IMG/VR virus record: IMGVR_UViG_3300034117_000713
Location: 87,089 to 151,088 of that record
Strand: one strand, 5' to 3'
DNA: 64,000 bases
Source: a virus
Shown here: piece after piece, positions 1 to 8,646 of the stretch
Layout of the letters: each line of letters opens with the position of its first letter
Numbering within the stretch: position 1 is the stretch's first letter
Program-made: the position numbers and the translations under genes
The notes under the pieces: generated by a model
The model's database searches: none
Seen by the model: only the letters and a program-made list of their open reading frames with translations
What the model was told of the DNA's origin: nothing

Positions 1-63
1 GAAATGTACGATCTACATTATCACATGTTGGCAGAACTCGCTCAATAATTTCAACCAAATAGG

Positions 64-92
64 TTGCAGTGATAAATAAAGCTGTGTATACT
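64..92 (+). promoter_or_regulatory. sigma-70-like promoter before gp32
   Basis: TTGCAG at 64-69 and TATACT at 87-92 are separated by 17 nt. A TAAATA late-type element lies in the spacer at 73-78, so the gp32 operon could be read both early and late. The leader to the ATG at 173 is about 75 nt and holds no gene. An AAGGA ribosome site precedes the ATG. Confidence 0.5.
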
Positions 93-172
93 TAACCGTA
101 TGCACAGTTTTTCTTTTTAGTCAGTGGGCTTTAAAGAAGAGGCATAATAAATCAACATTAAGGAAAAACATT

Positions 173-1192
173 ATGGCAACGTTAGCAGAAATTAGAGCAA
201 AACTTCAAGCATCATCTCAACAAAACACTGGTGGCTCATCCGGTGGAGACAACGCAATTTACCCCCATTGGAACATCGCAGAAGGACAAACCGCAACGGT
301 TCGTTTCTTGCCTGACGCTGATCCAAACAACACCTTCTTCTGGATCGAACGTGCAATGATCAAATTGCCTTTCGCCGGTGTCAAAGGTGAAGCAAATTCC
401 AAGCCCGTGACTGTGCAAGTTCCTTGTATGGAAATGTGGGGCGAGACATGTCCAATTCTTACTGAGGTTCGCCCTTGGTTTAAAGACAAGTCTTTGGAAG
501 ACATGGGTCGTAAGTACTGGAAAAAGAAGTCATACCTGTTCCAAGGTTATGTAGTAGATAGCCAGTACAAAGAAGATGGCAAAACTCCTGAAAATCCAAT
601 TCGTCGATTCATTATCGGCAGTCAAATCTTTAACATTATCAAGGCAGCTTTGCTAGATCCTGATATGGAAGAATTGCCAACTGACACACTTCGCGGTGTG
701 GACTTCCGCATTGTTAAAACTAGCAAGGGCGGATATGCAGACTACTCTACATCACAATGGGCTCGTCGTGAACGTGCTCTAGGTGATGCTGAACAGGCAG
801 CTTTGACACAATACGGTGCGTTTGACTTAAAGTCATTCTTGCCTAAAAAGCCCGGCGATGTTGAACTCAAAGTCATGAAAGAAATGTTTGAAGCGTCAGT
901 AGACGGTGAAGCATTTGACATGGAACGTTGGGGTCAATACTTCAAGCCAGCAGGTTATGGTGGTCGTGACAACGCCTCGGGTACAGCATCTGCTGCCCCA
1001 GCTGCTCGTCCAGCACCGGCGGCTCCAATGGCTGCTACTCCGGTAGCAGAAGCGGCACCGTGGGAAGAAGAAGTTCAAGTAGCTGAAAAGTCATTCACTC
1101 CTGCACCGACTGCACCAGCAGGTGGAAGCGAAGCAAGTTCACGAGCTCAAGATATCTTAGCTAAGATTAAAGCACGTAACGCAACCGCTTAA
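173..1192 (+). CDS. 32: single-stranded DNA-binding protein (T4 gp32-like)
   Basis: Probable phage ssDNA-binding protein that coats single strands during replication and recombination. The 339-residue length and the central OB-fold-like region (about 30-250, rich in aromatic and basic residues) fit the gp32 family, and so does its place directly before UvsX. Only two cysteines (about 85 and 93) lie where T4 gp32 has its His-Cys3 zinc site, so zinc binding may be lost. Residues 260-325 form an Ala/Pro linker with a short acidic patch, followed by a helical basic tail instead of the strongly acidic T4 tail. An AAGGA site precedes the start. Confidence 0.85.
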   Translation: MATLAEIRAKLQASSQQNTGGSSGGDNAIYPHWNIAEGQTATVRFLPDADPNNTFFWIERAMIKLPFAGVKGEANSKPVTVQVPCMEMWGETCPILTEVRPWFKDKSLEDMGRKYWKKKSYLFQGYVVDSQYKEDGKTPENPIRRFIIGSQIFNIIKAALLDPDMEELPTDTLRGVDFRIVKTSKGGYADYSTSQWARRERALGDAEQAALTQYGAFDLKSFLPKKPGDVELKVMKEMFEASVDGEAFDMERWGQYFKPAGYGGRDNASGTASAAPAARPAPAAPMAATPVAEAAPWEEEVQVAEKSFTPAPTAPAGGSEASSRAQDILAKIKARNATA

Positions 1193-1206
1193 TTTAGGAG
1201 ATCATA

Positions 1207-2265
1207 ATGGCAAAATCATTTGATATTTCTAAGTTTCGCAAGTCCATCACTAAGTCTATTGAAGGCTTAGGTATTGGCTTCAACGATCCTACTGACTGGA
1301 TTTCAACTGGCAACTTTGCTCTTAACTACTTGATCTCGGGGGACTTTAATAAAGGGGTCCCCCTTGGTAAAGTTACTGTTTTCGCAGGCGAAAGCGGTGC
1401 AGGTAAGAGTTATATTTGTTCAGGCAACATTATTAAACATGCACAAGAGCAAGACATGTATGTTATCCTAGTTGATAGCGAAAATGCACTTGACGAAGCA
1501 TGGCTACACGCACTTGGTGTTGATACTTCAGAGAAAAAACTTCTAAAACTTAACATGGCTATGATTGACGACGTGGCAAAAACCATTAGTGAATTCATGA
1601 AAGAATATAAAACAATGCCGTTGGAAGAACGTCCAAAAATTTTGTTTGTAATTGATTCTTTAGGCATGTTGTTGACTCCTACTGACGTAAATCAGTTTGA
1701 AGCAGGCGAAATGAAAGGTGACATGGGCCGTAAACCCAAAGCACTTACATCTCTTGTTCGTAATTGTGTCAACATGTTTGGTAGCTATAACGTTGGGTTA
1801 GTTTGTACTAACCACACCTATGCTAGCCAGGATATGTTTGACCCTGATGACAAGATCAGTGGAGGCCAAGGCTTCATTTATGCTAGCTCTATTGTAGTTG
1901 CTATGCGTAAATTGAAATTGAAAACAGACGCAGATGGTAATAAGACTACAACAGTTAACGGTATCCGTTCTGCTTGTAAGATTATGAAAACTCGTTATGC
2001 AAAACCATTTGAGTCAGTACAAGTTGAGATCCCGTATGCAACAGGTATGGCACCGACGTCCGGATTAGTGGACTTATTTGAAGCTAAAAACGTTTTGACA
2101 AAGAGCGGAAATAAGCTACAATATATAAGTAAAGAAACTGGCGAAGTTCATTCTTTTTTCCGAAAAGGTTGGACTGAAGACAAGTTAAAAATTATTATGG
2201 ATGAATGGGACGAAGCTGCAATGGATATTGCGGCAGTAGTTGCTGAAGATACTGAGGAAGCATAA
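1207..2265 (+). CDS. uvsX: UvsX RecA-like recombinase
   Basis: ATP-dependent strand-exchange protein of phage recombination-dependent replication. The Walker A motif GESGAGKS is at residues 61-68. A Walker B-like hydrophobic strand ending in D (LFVIDSLG, about 146-153) follows, then a RecA-like core. The 352-residue length is close to T4 UvsX. It follows gp32 by 14 nt with an AGGAG site, and its stop overlaps the next ATG by one base, so gp32, UvsX and the downstream genes form one operon. Confidence 0.95.
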   Translation: MAKSFDISKFRKSITKSIEGLGIGFNDPTDWISTGNFALNYLISGDFNKGVPLGKVTVFAGESGAGKSYICSGNIIKHAQEQDMYVILVDSENALDEAWLHALGVDTSEKKLLKLNMAMIDDVAKTISEFMKEYKTMPLEERPKILFVIDSLGMLLTPTDVNQFEAGEMKGDMGRKPKALTSLVRNCVNMFGSYNVGLVCTNHTYASQDMFDPDDKISGGQGFIYASSIVVAMRKLKLKTDADGNKTTTVNGIRSACKIMKTRYAKPFESVQVEIPYATGMAPTSGLVDLFEAKNVLTKSGNKLQYISKETGEVHSFFRKGWTEDKLKIIMDEWDEAAMDIAAVVAEDTEEA

Positions 2266-2513
2266 TGGAAGAAGCATTGATTATGGAGGTATGGGATACC
2301 TTCCGAGAATATATCCCAGACAAAAACAAAGAATTGGCTGCTCATCAGTACGTTGATTTCTTGTTAGGCAAGGATGTCGAAATTGCCGCACTTGAAGCTC
2401 TTATGGGATATGATCCTCATCTAGACATTGCTGTTAAGGCAGTGGTTGATGAAGAAAAAGAATTCGAAGACGAAGAAGACGACGGTTATTCCGAAGAAGA
2501 CGAGGACTATTAA
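2265..2513 (+). CDS. small acidic protein, unknown
   Basis: An 82-residue protein with a very acidic C-terminal third (runs of Glu and Asp). It is coupled by one-base overlaps to UvsX upstream and to the UvsY-like gene downstream. No family is recognised. The position suggests a recombination accessory role, but that is inference from context only. Confidence 0.75.
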   Translation: MEEALIMEVWDTFREYIPDKNKELAAHQYVDFLLGKDVEIAALEALMGYDPHLDIAVKAVVDEEKEFEDEEDDGYSEEDEDY

Positions 2514-2968
2514 TGAACTGGTACAGCAAAGTTAGCAATGATATTGCTCACTTACCAGGCTGTATCGATCATTACTATTCCGAATTAGAACAGGCAAGGG
2601 GCGAGGTTAAAGTCTATGGCAACATAGAAAAAACTTCTGCCGCCTTACCAGGAATTGTAGCACATCGATTTAATCAACTTCAAGAAATTGAAGGTATCCT
2701 CGAATACCTGAACATTGAACTTCGCAGAATCAGATCAAAGACCTTTAAAAAATATTTAGAAAACTATGCTAGGGCTCTTAGTTCTAGAGATGTTGAAAAA
2801 TATGTCGACGGCGAAGCAGACGTAGTTGATATGGAAAAGATCATTAATGAGTTTGCACTCTTGCGTAATCAATGGTTGGGTATTATCAAGGGATTAGACA
2901 TAAAACAGTGGCAAGTTAGTAACATCATTAAACTCCGTACCGCCGGTATGGAAGACGTGTCAATATAA
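2513..2968 (+). CDS. uvsY: UvsY-like recombination mediator
   Basis: Probable mediator that loads UvsX onto gp32-covered ssDNA. It is a 151-residue, all-helical basic protein. Its middle (RRIRSKTFKKYLE, then an R-x2-EKY segment) and C-terminal amphipathic helix ending in LRTAGME resemble the T4 UvsY pattern, which ends in MRAFEAG. The position between UvsX and UvsW supports the call. Sequence similarity is weak by eye, so the name rests on layout and pattern together. Confidence 0.7.
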   Translation: MNWYSKVSNDIAHLPGCIDHYYSELEQARGEVKVYGNIEKTSAALPGIVAHRFNQLQEIEGILEYLNIELRRIRSKTFKKYLENYARALSSRDVEKYVDGEADVVDMEKIINEFALLRNQWLGIIKGLDIKQWQVSNIIKLRTAGMEDVSI

Positions 2969-2969
2969 A

Positions 2970-4172
2970 ATGAAACTCTACATTGAAGATCTCATCTGTA
3001 GGCTCGGTAACACCGGAAGCTATCTATTTTCTAATCCAATCTCTTTATGGGCAATGGATGAAAAAGTAGTACACAGCCTTGCGGCCAATCCATCAGCTGG
3101 CCGAGGCTTCACAGAGAAGCAACGATCACTGGTTTTACGTCTTTGTAAAAAATACCAAGGCCAGCTTACCGCTGACCTCGGCACCGCAGTTACCGTGGCC
3201 CTTGATGCTCCTGAGTTTAAATTTAATTTAATAGAACCTGCACTTCAAGAAAAGTCCATTAAAATAGAAGGGAAGGAAATTTTGATAAAATTTCCATTTT
3301 CTGAGGAAATTGTTGAAAAAATTAGAAAATTCAAATCAGAAGTAAAAGTTAAAACTGTGGAGTGGAACGGTGACTCTAAGGCATGGAAGTTTGCCTTAGA
3401 AGAAAATAATGTACTATGGATCACTCAACATATCCTAAATGATAGTTTTATAGTGGATCCTGAATTTCTTGAATTTTCTGGTCAAATTTCCGAAATTCTT
3501 GAAAATATGGAAAACTATGTACCCACAGTGGCTTACGAAAATAACCAGTACTTGTTCAAGAATGTATATCGAACAGTACCTCAACCTGAATCTAATGATC
3601 TAATTGAGACTCTGTTACTGGCCAAGCACTACGGCATTAGTACATGGGACGAAACTGTTGAAAATCTGATAAAAAATGCAAATTTTTCACCAGTTCTGAC
3701 ATCGTTTTTAGAAGAATCGATATCGAATAAGCCAGAATTTGACGTCAATGAAAATAGTATTGATCAGTTTACTGAGCTGTTCAAGCATAATGTTCCCGCA
3801 TTGATCATCATTCCCGGCTACGGCGAATTCTTCACTTTAAAAACATGGACTACCTGGTTAAAATCTCAAGGATTTAAAGAAAAAGACATTAGTGTATTGT
3901 TTAGACTAGACAGTGACACCGGTGGCATGTTTAACGAACTAGTAAAACAGAACAACTTAAACAACCCTATTAACGATAACACTAAAATTGTATTTGTCAG
4001 CCAAAAGATTCCTAAACCATTGATTAAAAGTGGCATAGAATTTAAACTAATTGTAAATCTAGGAAGTCTGTCCGGAGTTCACTATAGTGTTTCTACATAC
4101 TTGGATGGTAGGGCAGACGTAATTAGATATACAGATAAAACTAAATCAGGATACCAGTTTGGCCTATTGTAA
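2970..4172 (+). CDS. helicase-associated protein with a HARP-like segment
   Basis: A 400-residue protein of uncertain function, starting one base after the previous stop and overlapping UvsW by 14 bp. Residues about 98-150 (a strand, FPFSEEIVEKIRKF, then VEWNGDSKAWKF) resemble the HARP-type annealing-helicase motif. The C-terminal 130 residues look like a helicase domain without visible Walker motifs. The overlap with UvsW suggests that the two proteins act together on branched DNA. It could also be an unrelated DNA-binding protein. Confidence 0.65.
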   Translation: MKLYIEDLICRLGNTGSYLFSNPISLWAMDEKVVHSLAANPSAGRGFTEKQRSLVLRLCKKYQGQLTADLGTAVTVALDAPEFKFNLIEPALQEKSIKIEGKEILIKFPFSEEIVEKIRKFKSEVKVKTVEWNGDSKAWKFALEENNVLWITQHILNDSFIVDPEFLEFSGQISEILENMENYVPTVAYENNQYLFKNVYRTVPQPESNDLIETLLLAKHYGISTWDETVENLIKNANFSPVLTSFLEESISNKPEFDVNENSIDQFTELFKHNVPALIIIPGYGEFFTLKTWTTWLKSQGFKEKDISVLFRLDSDTGGMFNELVKQNNLNNPINDNTKIVFVSQKIPKPLIKSGIEFKLIVNLGSLSGVHYSVSTYLDGRADVIRYTDKTKSGYQFGLL

Positions 4173-5616
4173 AATTATAATCAAGGATGAAGTCAATGTA
4201 AAAATTGAAAACTTAGACCTTGACACAAGAAAAAAACTGGTTACAAAATTCAAATATTTTGATCAAAAAGCTCGCTACTTGCCTGCTTATAAATTAGGTC
4301 GTTGGGACGGTTGCACTAGCTTCTTTGGACTTGGTGGCACTACCTATATGAGTATGTTACCTGATGTTATTGAGGAATTAGTACATCAGGGTTACGATCC
4401 TGTACTAGAAGATCATCGTGTTCCTATGGCCTTGAGCTTTGACCTAGTTGCTGAAGATTTTTGGGGTGACCAAACATGGCCTGAAGGTCATCGGTTTGCC
4501 GGATCAAAGATTAGACTGCGTGATGATCAAGTTGAAGTTGTTAACAAGTTTCTAGAAAATCCTCAGTGCATTCAAGAAATTGCCACGGGCTTTGGTAAGA
4601 CAATTACCACAGCCACGTTGGCAAAAATCTGTGAAAAATATGGTCGAACTGTGACCATTGTTCCTAACAAAAGTCTAGTTGAACAAACTGAAGAAGACTT
4701 CATTAACTGCGGATTAGACGTCGGAGTGTACTACGGAGATAGAAAAAATCTTGATAAGACACATACTATCTGTACTTGGCAAAGTTTGAATATTCTTGAC
4801 AAGAGATCTAAAAATACCACCGACGAAGAGTTATTAACACTGGCAGAATTACTTGAAGGTGTTCAAACAGTAATGGTTGATGAGGTGCATATGGCCAAGG
4901 CAGAAGTGTTGAAGAAACTGTTAACCAACAATCTTGCCAATGCACCCATTCGTTGGGGACTAACCGGAACTGTGCCTAAAGAAGATATAGATTTTCAAAA
5001 TATTAAATGTGCATTAGGCGAAGTAGTACACACAGTTAAGGCACATACTCTGCAAGAGGCAGGAGTACTAAGCACCTGCCATGTAAATGTTATCCAAACT
5101 GCTGAGTGGAAAGAATTTGGCAGTTATCCTGAAGAACTAAAGTATCTAGTGACCGATGAAGATCGAGTTGCATGGATTAGTAAACTGGTTGCAGGAATTG
5201 CAGAAAGTGGAAATACGTTAGTACTGGTTGACAGGATTGAAACAGGACGTATAATAGTAGACAACATCCCAGATAGTGTCTTTATCTCGGGAGAAGTAAA
5301 AACTAAAGACCGGAAGACTGAGTATGACGAAGTTAGAACTGCTGATAAAAAGATTATTGTGGCGACTTATGGTGTGGCCGCTGTGGGTCTTAATATCCCC
5401 CGTATTTTTAATTTGGTTATGGTTGAGTCCGGAAAGAGCTTTACAAGGGTTATACAAAGCATTGGGCGAGGCATTAGAAAAGCAGACGACAAAGACTTTG
5501 TACAAATCTGGGATATTACAGCGTCGACGAAGTATGCGAAGAGACACCTTACTGAACGAAAGAAGTTCTACAAAGACGCCAAGTATCCGTTCACAATTGA
5601 AAAGGTAAAATATTAA
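4159..5616 (+). CDS. uvsW: UvsW-like superfamily 2 helicase
   Basis: ATP-dependent DNA helicase that in T4 unwinds recombination intermediates and R-loops. Motifs seen are ATGFGKT (Walker A, about 142-148), DEVH (about 241-244), a GLTGT motif III and QSIGRGIR (motif VI) near the C-terminus. The 485-residue length fits the family. The start is TTG inside the previous gene (14-bp overlap), because the reading frame with its conserved N-terminal KII-KDEV strand begins there. Confidence 0.92.
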   Translation: MAYCKIIIKDEVNVKIENLDLDTRKKLVTKFKYFDQKARYLPAYKLGRWDGCTSFFGLGGTTYMSMLPDVIEELVHQGYDPVLEDHRVPMALSFDLVAEDFWGDQTWPEGHRFAGSKIRLRDDQVEVVNKFLENPQCIQEIATGFGKTITTATLAKICEKYGRTVTIVPNKSLVEQTEEDFINCGLDVGVYYGDRKNLDKTHTICTWQSLNILDKRSKNTTDEELLTLAELLEGVQTVMVDEVHMAKAEVLKKLLTNNLANAPIRWGLTGTVPKEDIDFQNIKCALGEVVHTVKAHTLQEAGVLSTCHVNVIQTAEWKEFGSYPEELKYLVTDEDRVAWISKLVAGIAESGNTLVLVDRIETGRIIVDNIPDSVFISGEVKTKDRKTEYDEVRTADKKIIVATYGVAAVGLNIPRIFNLVMVESGKSFTRVIQSIGRGIRKADDKDFVQIWDITASTKYAKRHLTERKKFYKDAKYPFTIEKVKY

Positions 5617-6119
5617 TGCAAATTCTCACACTTGATAATAAGATTTATCATCTAAACGACCTACCAGATGAGGTTGATGAAGATCTCAGATTCAGTGTTA
5701 TGGACAATAGCGATCCACAAAATCCTGACTATTTTTATATTCCTCTAATATTCTTAGAGTCGTTCACTGCACCTGCTGCGGTACTTAAAGTCGGGCCATA
5801 TACTGTAAACATGCCATTAGATTGGTGTACTATTGTAGGAGACCCAGAGGGTCCCGATATGGAAATTATACCTCTGACTAGTTTGAATGATCGCGGCTTT
5901 AGAACATTTATTTTTAATCCATTGAGCTCATTTAGACCCGAGTTTTACGATATTGATATTGTTGATGTGTATCAAGATGTTCGTTGGTATTTTCCTAAAA
6001 TGAAGCCAGGACAACTGTTATGTACTCCGTTAAACAACGATCCTAAACCTCCGTGTGCATACTTTGTTAAAGAAGTCAGTCGTCAAAGTGAACTAGTAGA
6101 TTACTCAAGGTGCTGGTAA
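5616..6119 (+). CDS. conserved hypothetical protein
   Basis: A 167-residue acidic protein, coupled by a one-base overlap to UvsW. It shows mixed strands and loops with no motif I can name. It sits between the UvsW helicase and clamp-loader genes, so it is likely co-expressed with the replication set. Confidence 0.75.
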   Translation: MQILTLDNKIYHLNDLPDEVDEDLRFSVMDNSDPQNPDYFYIPLIFLESFTAPAAVLKVGPYTVNMPLDWCTIVGDPEGPDMEIIPLTSLNDRGFRTFIFNPLSSFRPEFYDIDIVDVYQDVRWYFPKMKPGQLLCTPLNNDPKPPCAYFVKEVSRQSELVDYSRCW

Positions 6120-6120
6120 T

Positions 6121-6279
6121 ATGCCGTATACTGAACCGCAAATATTTGAAACATTGAATAGACTAATTAGAATCTATTCAGAGAGTTATCCGAATGATCG
6201 AGAAGGATTAGAACGATTTTCTCGCTGGGCACATTCACAATATGGATATACGTATGGGCAGTCTGACTCCGAACGTTAA
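6121..6279 (+). CDS. small protein, unknown
   Basis: A 52-residue frame begins MPYTEPQIFETLNRL and ends ...YGQSDSER. It starts one base after the previous stop and overlaps the following gene. The N-terminal half is predicted helical. Support is the tight packing and the intact frame; no function can be given. Confidence 0.55.
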   Translation: MPYTEPQIFETLNRLIRIYSESYPNDREGLERFSRWAHSQYGYTYGQSDSER

Positions 6280-6541
6280 GCTAATTTACGAACGAGTAGG
6301 CGGCACTGTATATGCCCGCGAACAAGGTAGCACTGAAAGGACCGTTGTGGGATACGACTATCATAGGGATCCGTTAGATCACAGAAATTATATGAGTACG
6401 CCTAGCGAATCTCAGTTATGGCATGATATTAGACAAGCAGCCTTGGACAATAAAGAATTGGAAAACGCCTTAGAACGTGTTAAAATATTGTACTATCTAA
6501 GCAAAGACAAAGAATATAAAGTTCCTCATCATCCGGTATAA
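6254..6541 (+). CDS. conserved small phage protein
   Basis: A protein of 95 residues from the ATG at 6254 (an in-frame ATG at 6242 is possible). The N-terminus LTPNVKLIYERVGG-VYARE matches a small protein I recall from T4-like cyanophages near the clamp-loader genes. No function is known to me. It overlaps the previous small gene and is followed after two bases by gp62. Confidence 0.75.
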   Translation: MGSLTPNVKLIYERVGGTVYAREQGSTERTVVGYDYHRDPLDHRNYMSTPSESQLWHDIRQAALDNKELENALERVKILYYLSKDKEYKVPHHPV

Positions 6542-6543
6542 AC

Positions 6544-7005
6544 ATGGCAGCAAAACTAGACATTGGCAGAGAATTAACAGCGGTAAATCGTAGAGACCAC
6601 GATTTTTATAAGAACTTAACTGACGAAGAGAAGAAAGTTTTTAGTCCGTATATTTTAATGAGATATGTAAGCAATCCTCAAGTTGATCCCGAAACATATC
6701 AGTTCATTCTCGAACGAGTTAATGATCTTGTCAATATCAATCACTGGACTTTAAGTAAAGGTCATAAGCAACTTCTTTGGCAATTATTTGCCAGTTGCGG
6801 AGTTGGTGTGCCTGTCAAATACACATACCTGAAGTCAGGTGCCAAAGGCAAAGCAAACAAGATTGAGAAGCTTCTTGAAGAATTATATCCTGCAATGAAG
6901 TTAAGTGATATCAAAGTGTTAGCATCATTGATGGACGATAAAGACAAACAAGAATTGTTTGATAAAATGGGATTTGATAAGAAACAACGGAAAGAATACG
7001 AGTAA
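6544..7005 (+). CDS. 62: clamp loader small subunit (T4 gp62-like)
   Basis: Probable small subunit of the sliding-clamp loader, which with gp44 loads gp45 onto DNA. The 153-residue protein has the pattern seen in gp62 of marine T4-like phages: a D-x-DFY-NLTDEEKK-FSPYILMRY segment near residues 18-42, then helical repeats and a basic C-terminus. It overlaps the next gene by one base. gp44 and gp45 are not in this window. Confidence 0.8.
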   Translation: MAAKLDIGRELTAVNRRDHDFYKNLTDEEKKVFSPYILMRYVSNPQVDPETYQFILERVNDLVNINHWTLSKGHKQLLWQLFASCGVGVPVKYTYLKSGAKGKANKIEKLLEELYPAMKLSDIKVLASLMDDKDKQELFDKMGFDKKQRKEYE

Positions 7006-7697
7006 TGGAGTTAGTTGACCAACCTTTTACATGTGTGCATTGTAACAAGAGTTTTATGCAAGAGAAAACTCTTGTTGCTCATATGTGTGAACGAAAAAGG
7101 CGAGTGCTACAAAAGGATGAAAAAAGAGTCCAGATGGGATTCTTTGCCTACAACAGATTTTATCAACTTACTCAGGCTGCAAAAAAACAAAAACCCTATA
7201 GTGACTTTTGTAAGAGTGCATACTATAATGCCTTTGTAAAATTTGGTAGCTTTATTAACAATGTAAATCCTTTGTATCCAGAACGATTTATCGACTACGT
7301 AGTTAAGAGCGGAATTAAATTAGATCATTGGTGTAGAGATGATCTGTATGACAAATATCTAAGTGAGCTGATCAAAATAGAGCCTGTAGAAAGTGCTATT
7401 GAAAGAAGCTTGCAATATATGATGGAATGGGGCGAAGAACAAAATGCAAATTTTGCACATTACTTCAAATACGTAAATGTAAATCGTGCAGTACATCATA
7501 TTAGAGATGGAAAAGTCAGTCCCTGGTTAGTTCTAAATTCTGGGAGCGGAGTTGAACTAATGAGAATGTTTAATGACGAGCAATTGGATATGATTAATCA
7601 AACATTAGATTTATCTTTTTGGTCAAAGAAATTTAGAGACTGCCCGGCGGATGTGGCGTTTGTAAAAGAAATTTGTAGGGAGACTGGAATTGCCTGA
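7005..7697 (+). CDS. zinc-finger protein conserved in T4-like phages
   Basis: A 230-residue protein with an N-terminal C-x2-C-x12-H-x-C finger (about residues 10-27, starting FTCVHCNKSF), then a basic stretch and a long helical region. A DNA- or RNA-binding role is likely from the finger. Its family is uncharacterised as far as I know. Its last codons overlap the TTG start of the polymerase-like gene by 8 bp, suggesting coupled translation. Confidence 0.75.
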   Translation: MELVDQPFTCVHCNKSFMQEKTLVAHMCERKRRVLQKDEKRVQMGFFAYNRFYQLTQAAKKQKPYSDFCKSAYYNAFVKFGSFINNVNPLYPERFIDYVVKSGIKLDHWCRDDLYDKYLSELIKIEPVESAIERSLQYMMEWGEEQNANFAHYFKYVNVNRAVHHIRDGKVSPWLVLNSGSGVELMRMFNDEQLDMINQTLDLSFWSKKFRDCPADVAFVKEICRETGIA

Positions 7698-8268
7698 TAT
7701 TGATATAGATTTCTTAAATCGTTCAAATGTGTTGGATATAATTCAGCATGTGCCTGCTTGTCTTGAAGACGGAAAGAAACATAACACAGGTGCGTATTGT
7801 CATGCAATTCCTGTTAACTCATTAACCGGCAATGCCAATATCAATTATAAAGAAGCAGAATCTCGAGGCTACTTTAAAATTGATTTTTTAAATGTTAGTG
7901 CATATGAAGGTGTCCGTAATGAAGAACATCTTAAAGAATTATTAGCAGCTGAGCCGCTTTGGGACTTATTAGAAGATCCGGCGGTATGTGACCAGCTGTT
8001 TCATATCAATGGGTATCATCAATTGATTGCAAAATTAAAGCCTAAGAGCATTGAAGAATTATCCATGTTCCTTGCACTTCTCCGCCCGGGTAAAAAACAT
8101 CTCATCCCAGTATGCGAGAAAGAAGGTTTCCAAGGTATCCAACAGGAGATATGGACTAAAACGGATGATGCTTATTTCTTTAAGAAGGCTCATGCTGTTG
8201 CTTATGCTCACGTTATTGTTGTTCAACTTAACTTGATTTGCGAACGGGTTAGCTACCCTTTTTCTTAA
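7690..8268 (+). CDS. miniature DNA polymerase III alpha (DnaE)-like protein
   Basis: Only 192 residues, yet it carries in the correct order the short signatures of the bacterial C-family polymerase. PDIDIDF is at 2-8 (catalytic Asp pair). HNTGAYCHAIPV resembles the DnaE G-V-H-A-G segment. FKIDFL at about 62-67 matches the third catalytic Asp block. LALLRPG at about 127-133 matches the fingers motif, and FFKKAHAVAYA at about 162-172 matches the FNKSHAxAY block. PHP, beta-binding and OB domains are absent. It may be a polymerase relic with a new role or a minimal catalytic palm. The start is TTG, overlapping the previous gene. Confidence 0.65.
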   Translation: MPDIDIDFLNRSNVLDIIQHVPACLEDGKKHNTGAYCHAIPVNSLTGNANINYKEAESRGYFKIDFLNVSAYEGVRNEEHLKELLAAEPLWDLLEDPAVCDQLFHINGYHQLIAKLKPKSIEELSMFLALLRPGKKHLIPVCEKEGFQGIQQEIWTKTDDAYFFKKAHAVAYAHVIVVQLNLICERVSYPFS

Positions 8269-8632
8269 CACTTCTAACCAGTTGAATGCTCTTGCGTTTG
8301 ACACGCTTTTCAGCAATCTCACCTAGATTAACAATTGGCCCAAAAATAATTTCAACATCTTTGCTGTTGAATGTTTTTATAAAAGGCCTGAAAGCCACCA
8401 TTTCTTGTTTTAGAAAAATGTTGATAGGGATTTTCCTATTACTTTCCCACCACCAAACTTCTCCCATTTCTAAGAACAAGTGTTTATGTTCTTCGTTGCG
8501 TATATCAGCATAGTTGTATATGCTAGTAACGTTATCATCGTGATTTACAATGATACCTATATACTCATTATCTGAGGTTTTGATGCAGGTTATGAATGGA
8601 AACTTTTGTTGAAACTCGTCCTTGTTGGTCAT
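8249..8632 (-). CDS. conserved hypothetical protein
   Basis: A protein of 127 residues from the ATG at 8632 (MTNKDEF...). It contains a beta-rich core with the segment EMGEVWWWESNRKIPINIFLK and a very basic C-terminus. I recall similar small proteins in T4-like cyanophages but know no function. It converges on the polymerase-like gene with a 20-bp tail overlap and diverges from the structural gene at 8647. Confidence 0.7.
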   Translation of the reverse strand: MTNKDEFQQKFPFITCIKTSDNEYIGIIVNHDDNVTSIYNYADIRNEEHKHLFLEMGEVWWWESNRKIPINIFLKQEMVAFRPFIKTFNSKDVEIIFGPIVNLGEIAEKRVKRKSIQLVRSVKKKGS

Positions 8633-8635
8633 TAA

Positions 8636-8641
8636 TAAATA
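8636..8641 (+). promoter_or_regulatory. late promoter element TAAATA
   Basis: AATAAATA ends 5 nt before the ATG at 8647. No Shine-Dalgarno fits between them, so transcription from this T4-type late element would start at or near the ATG. Confidence 0.55.
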
Positions 8642-8646
8642 TATGT

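Noticed and set aside
5324-5608. A 94-codon frame within the UvsW gene
   Set aside because: It lies wholly inside the conserved helicase C-terminal domain in another frame.
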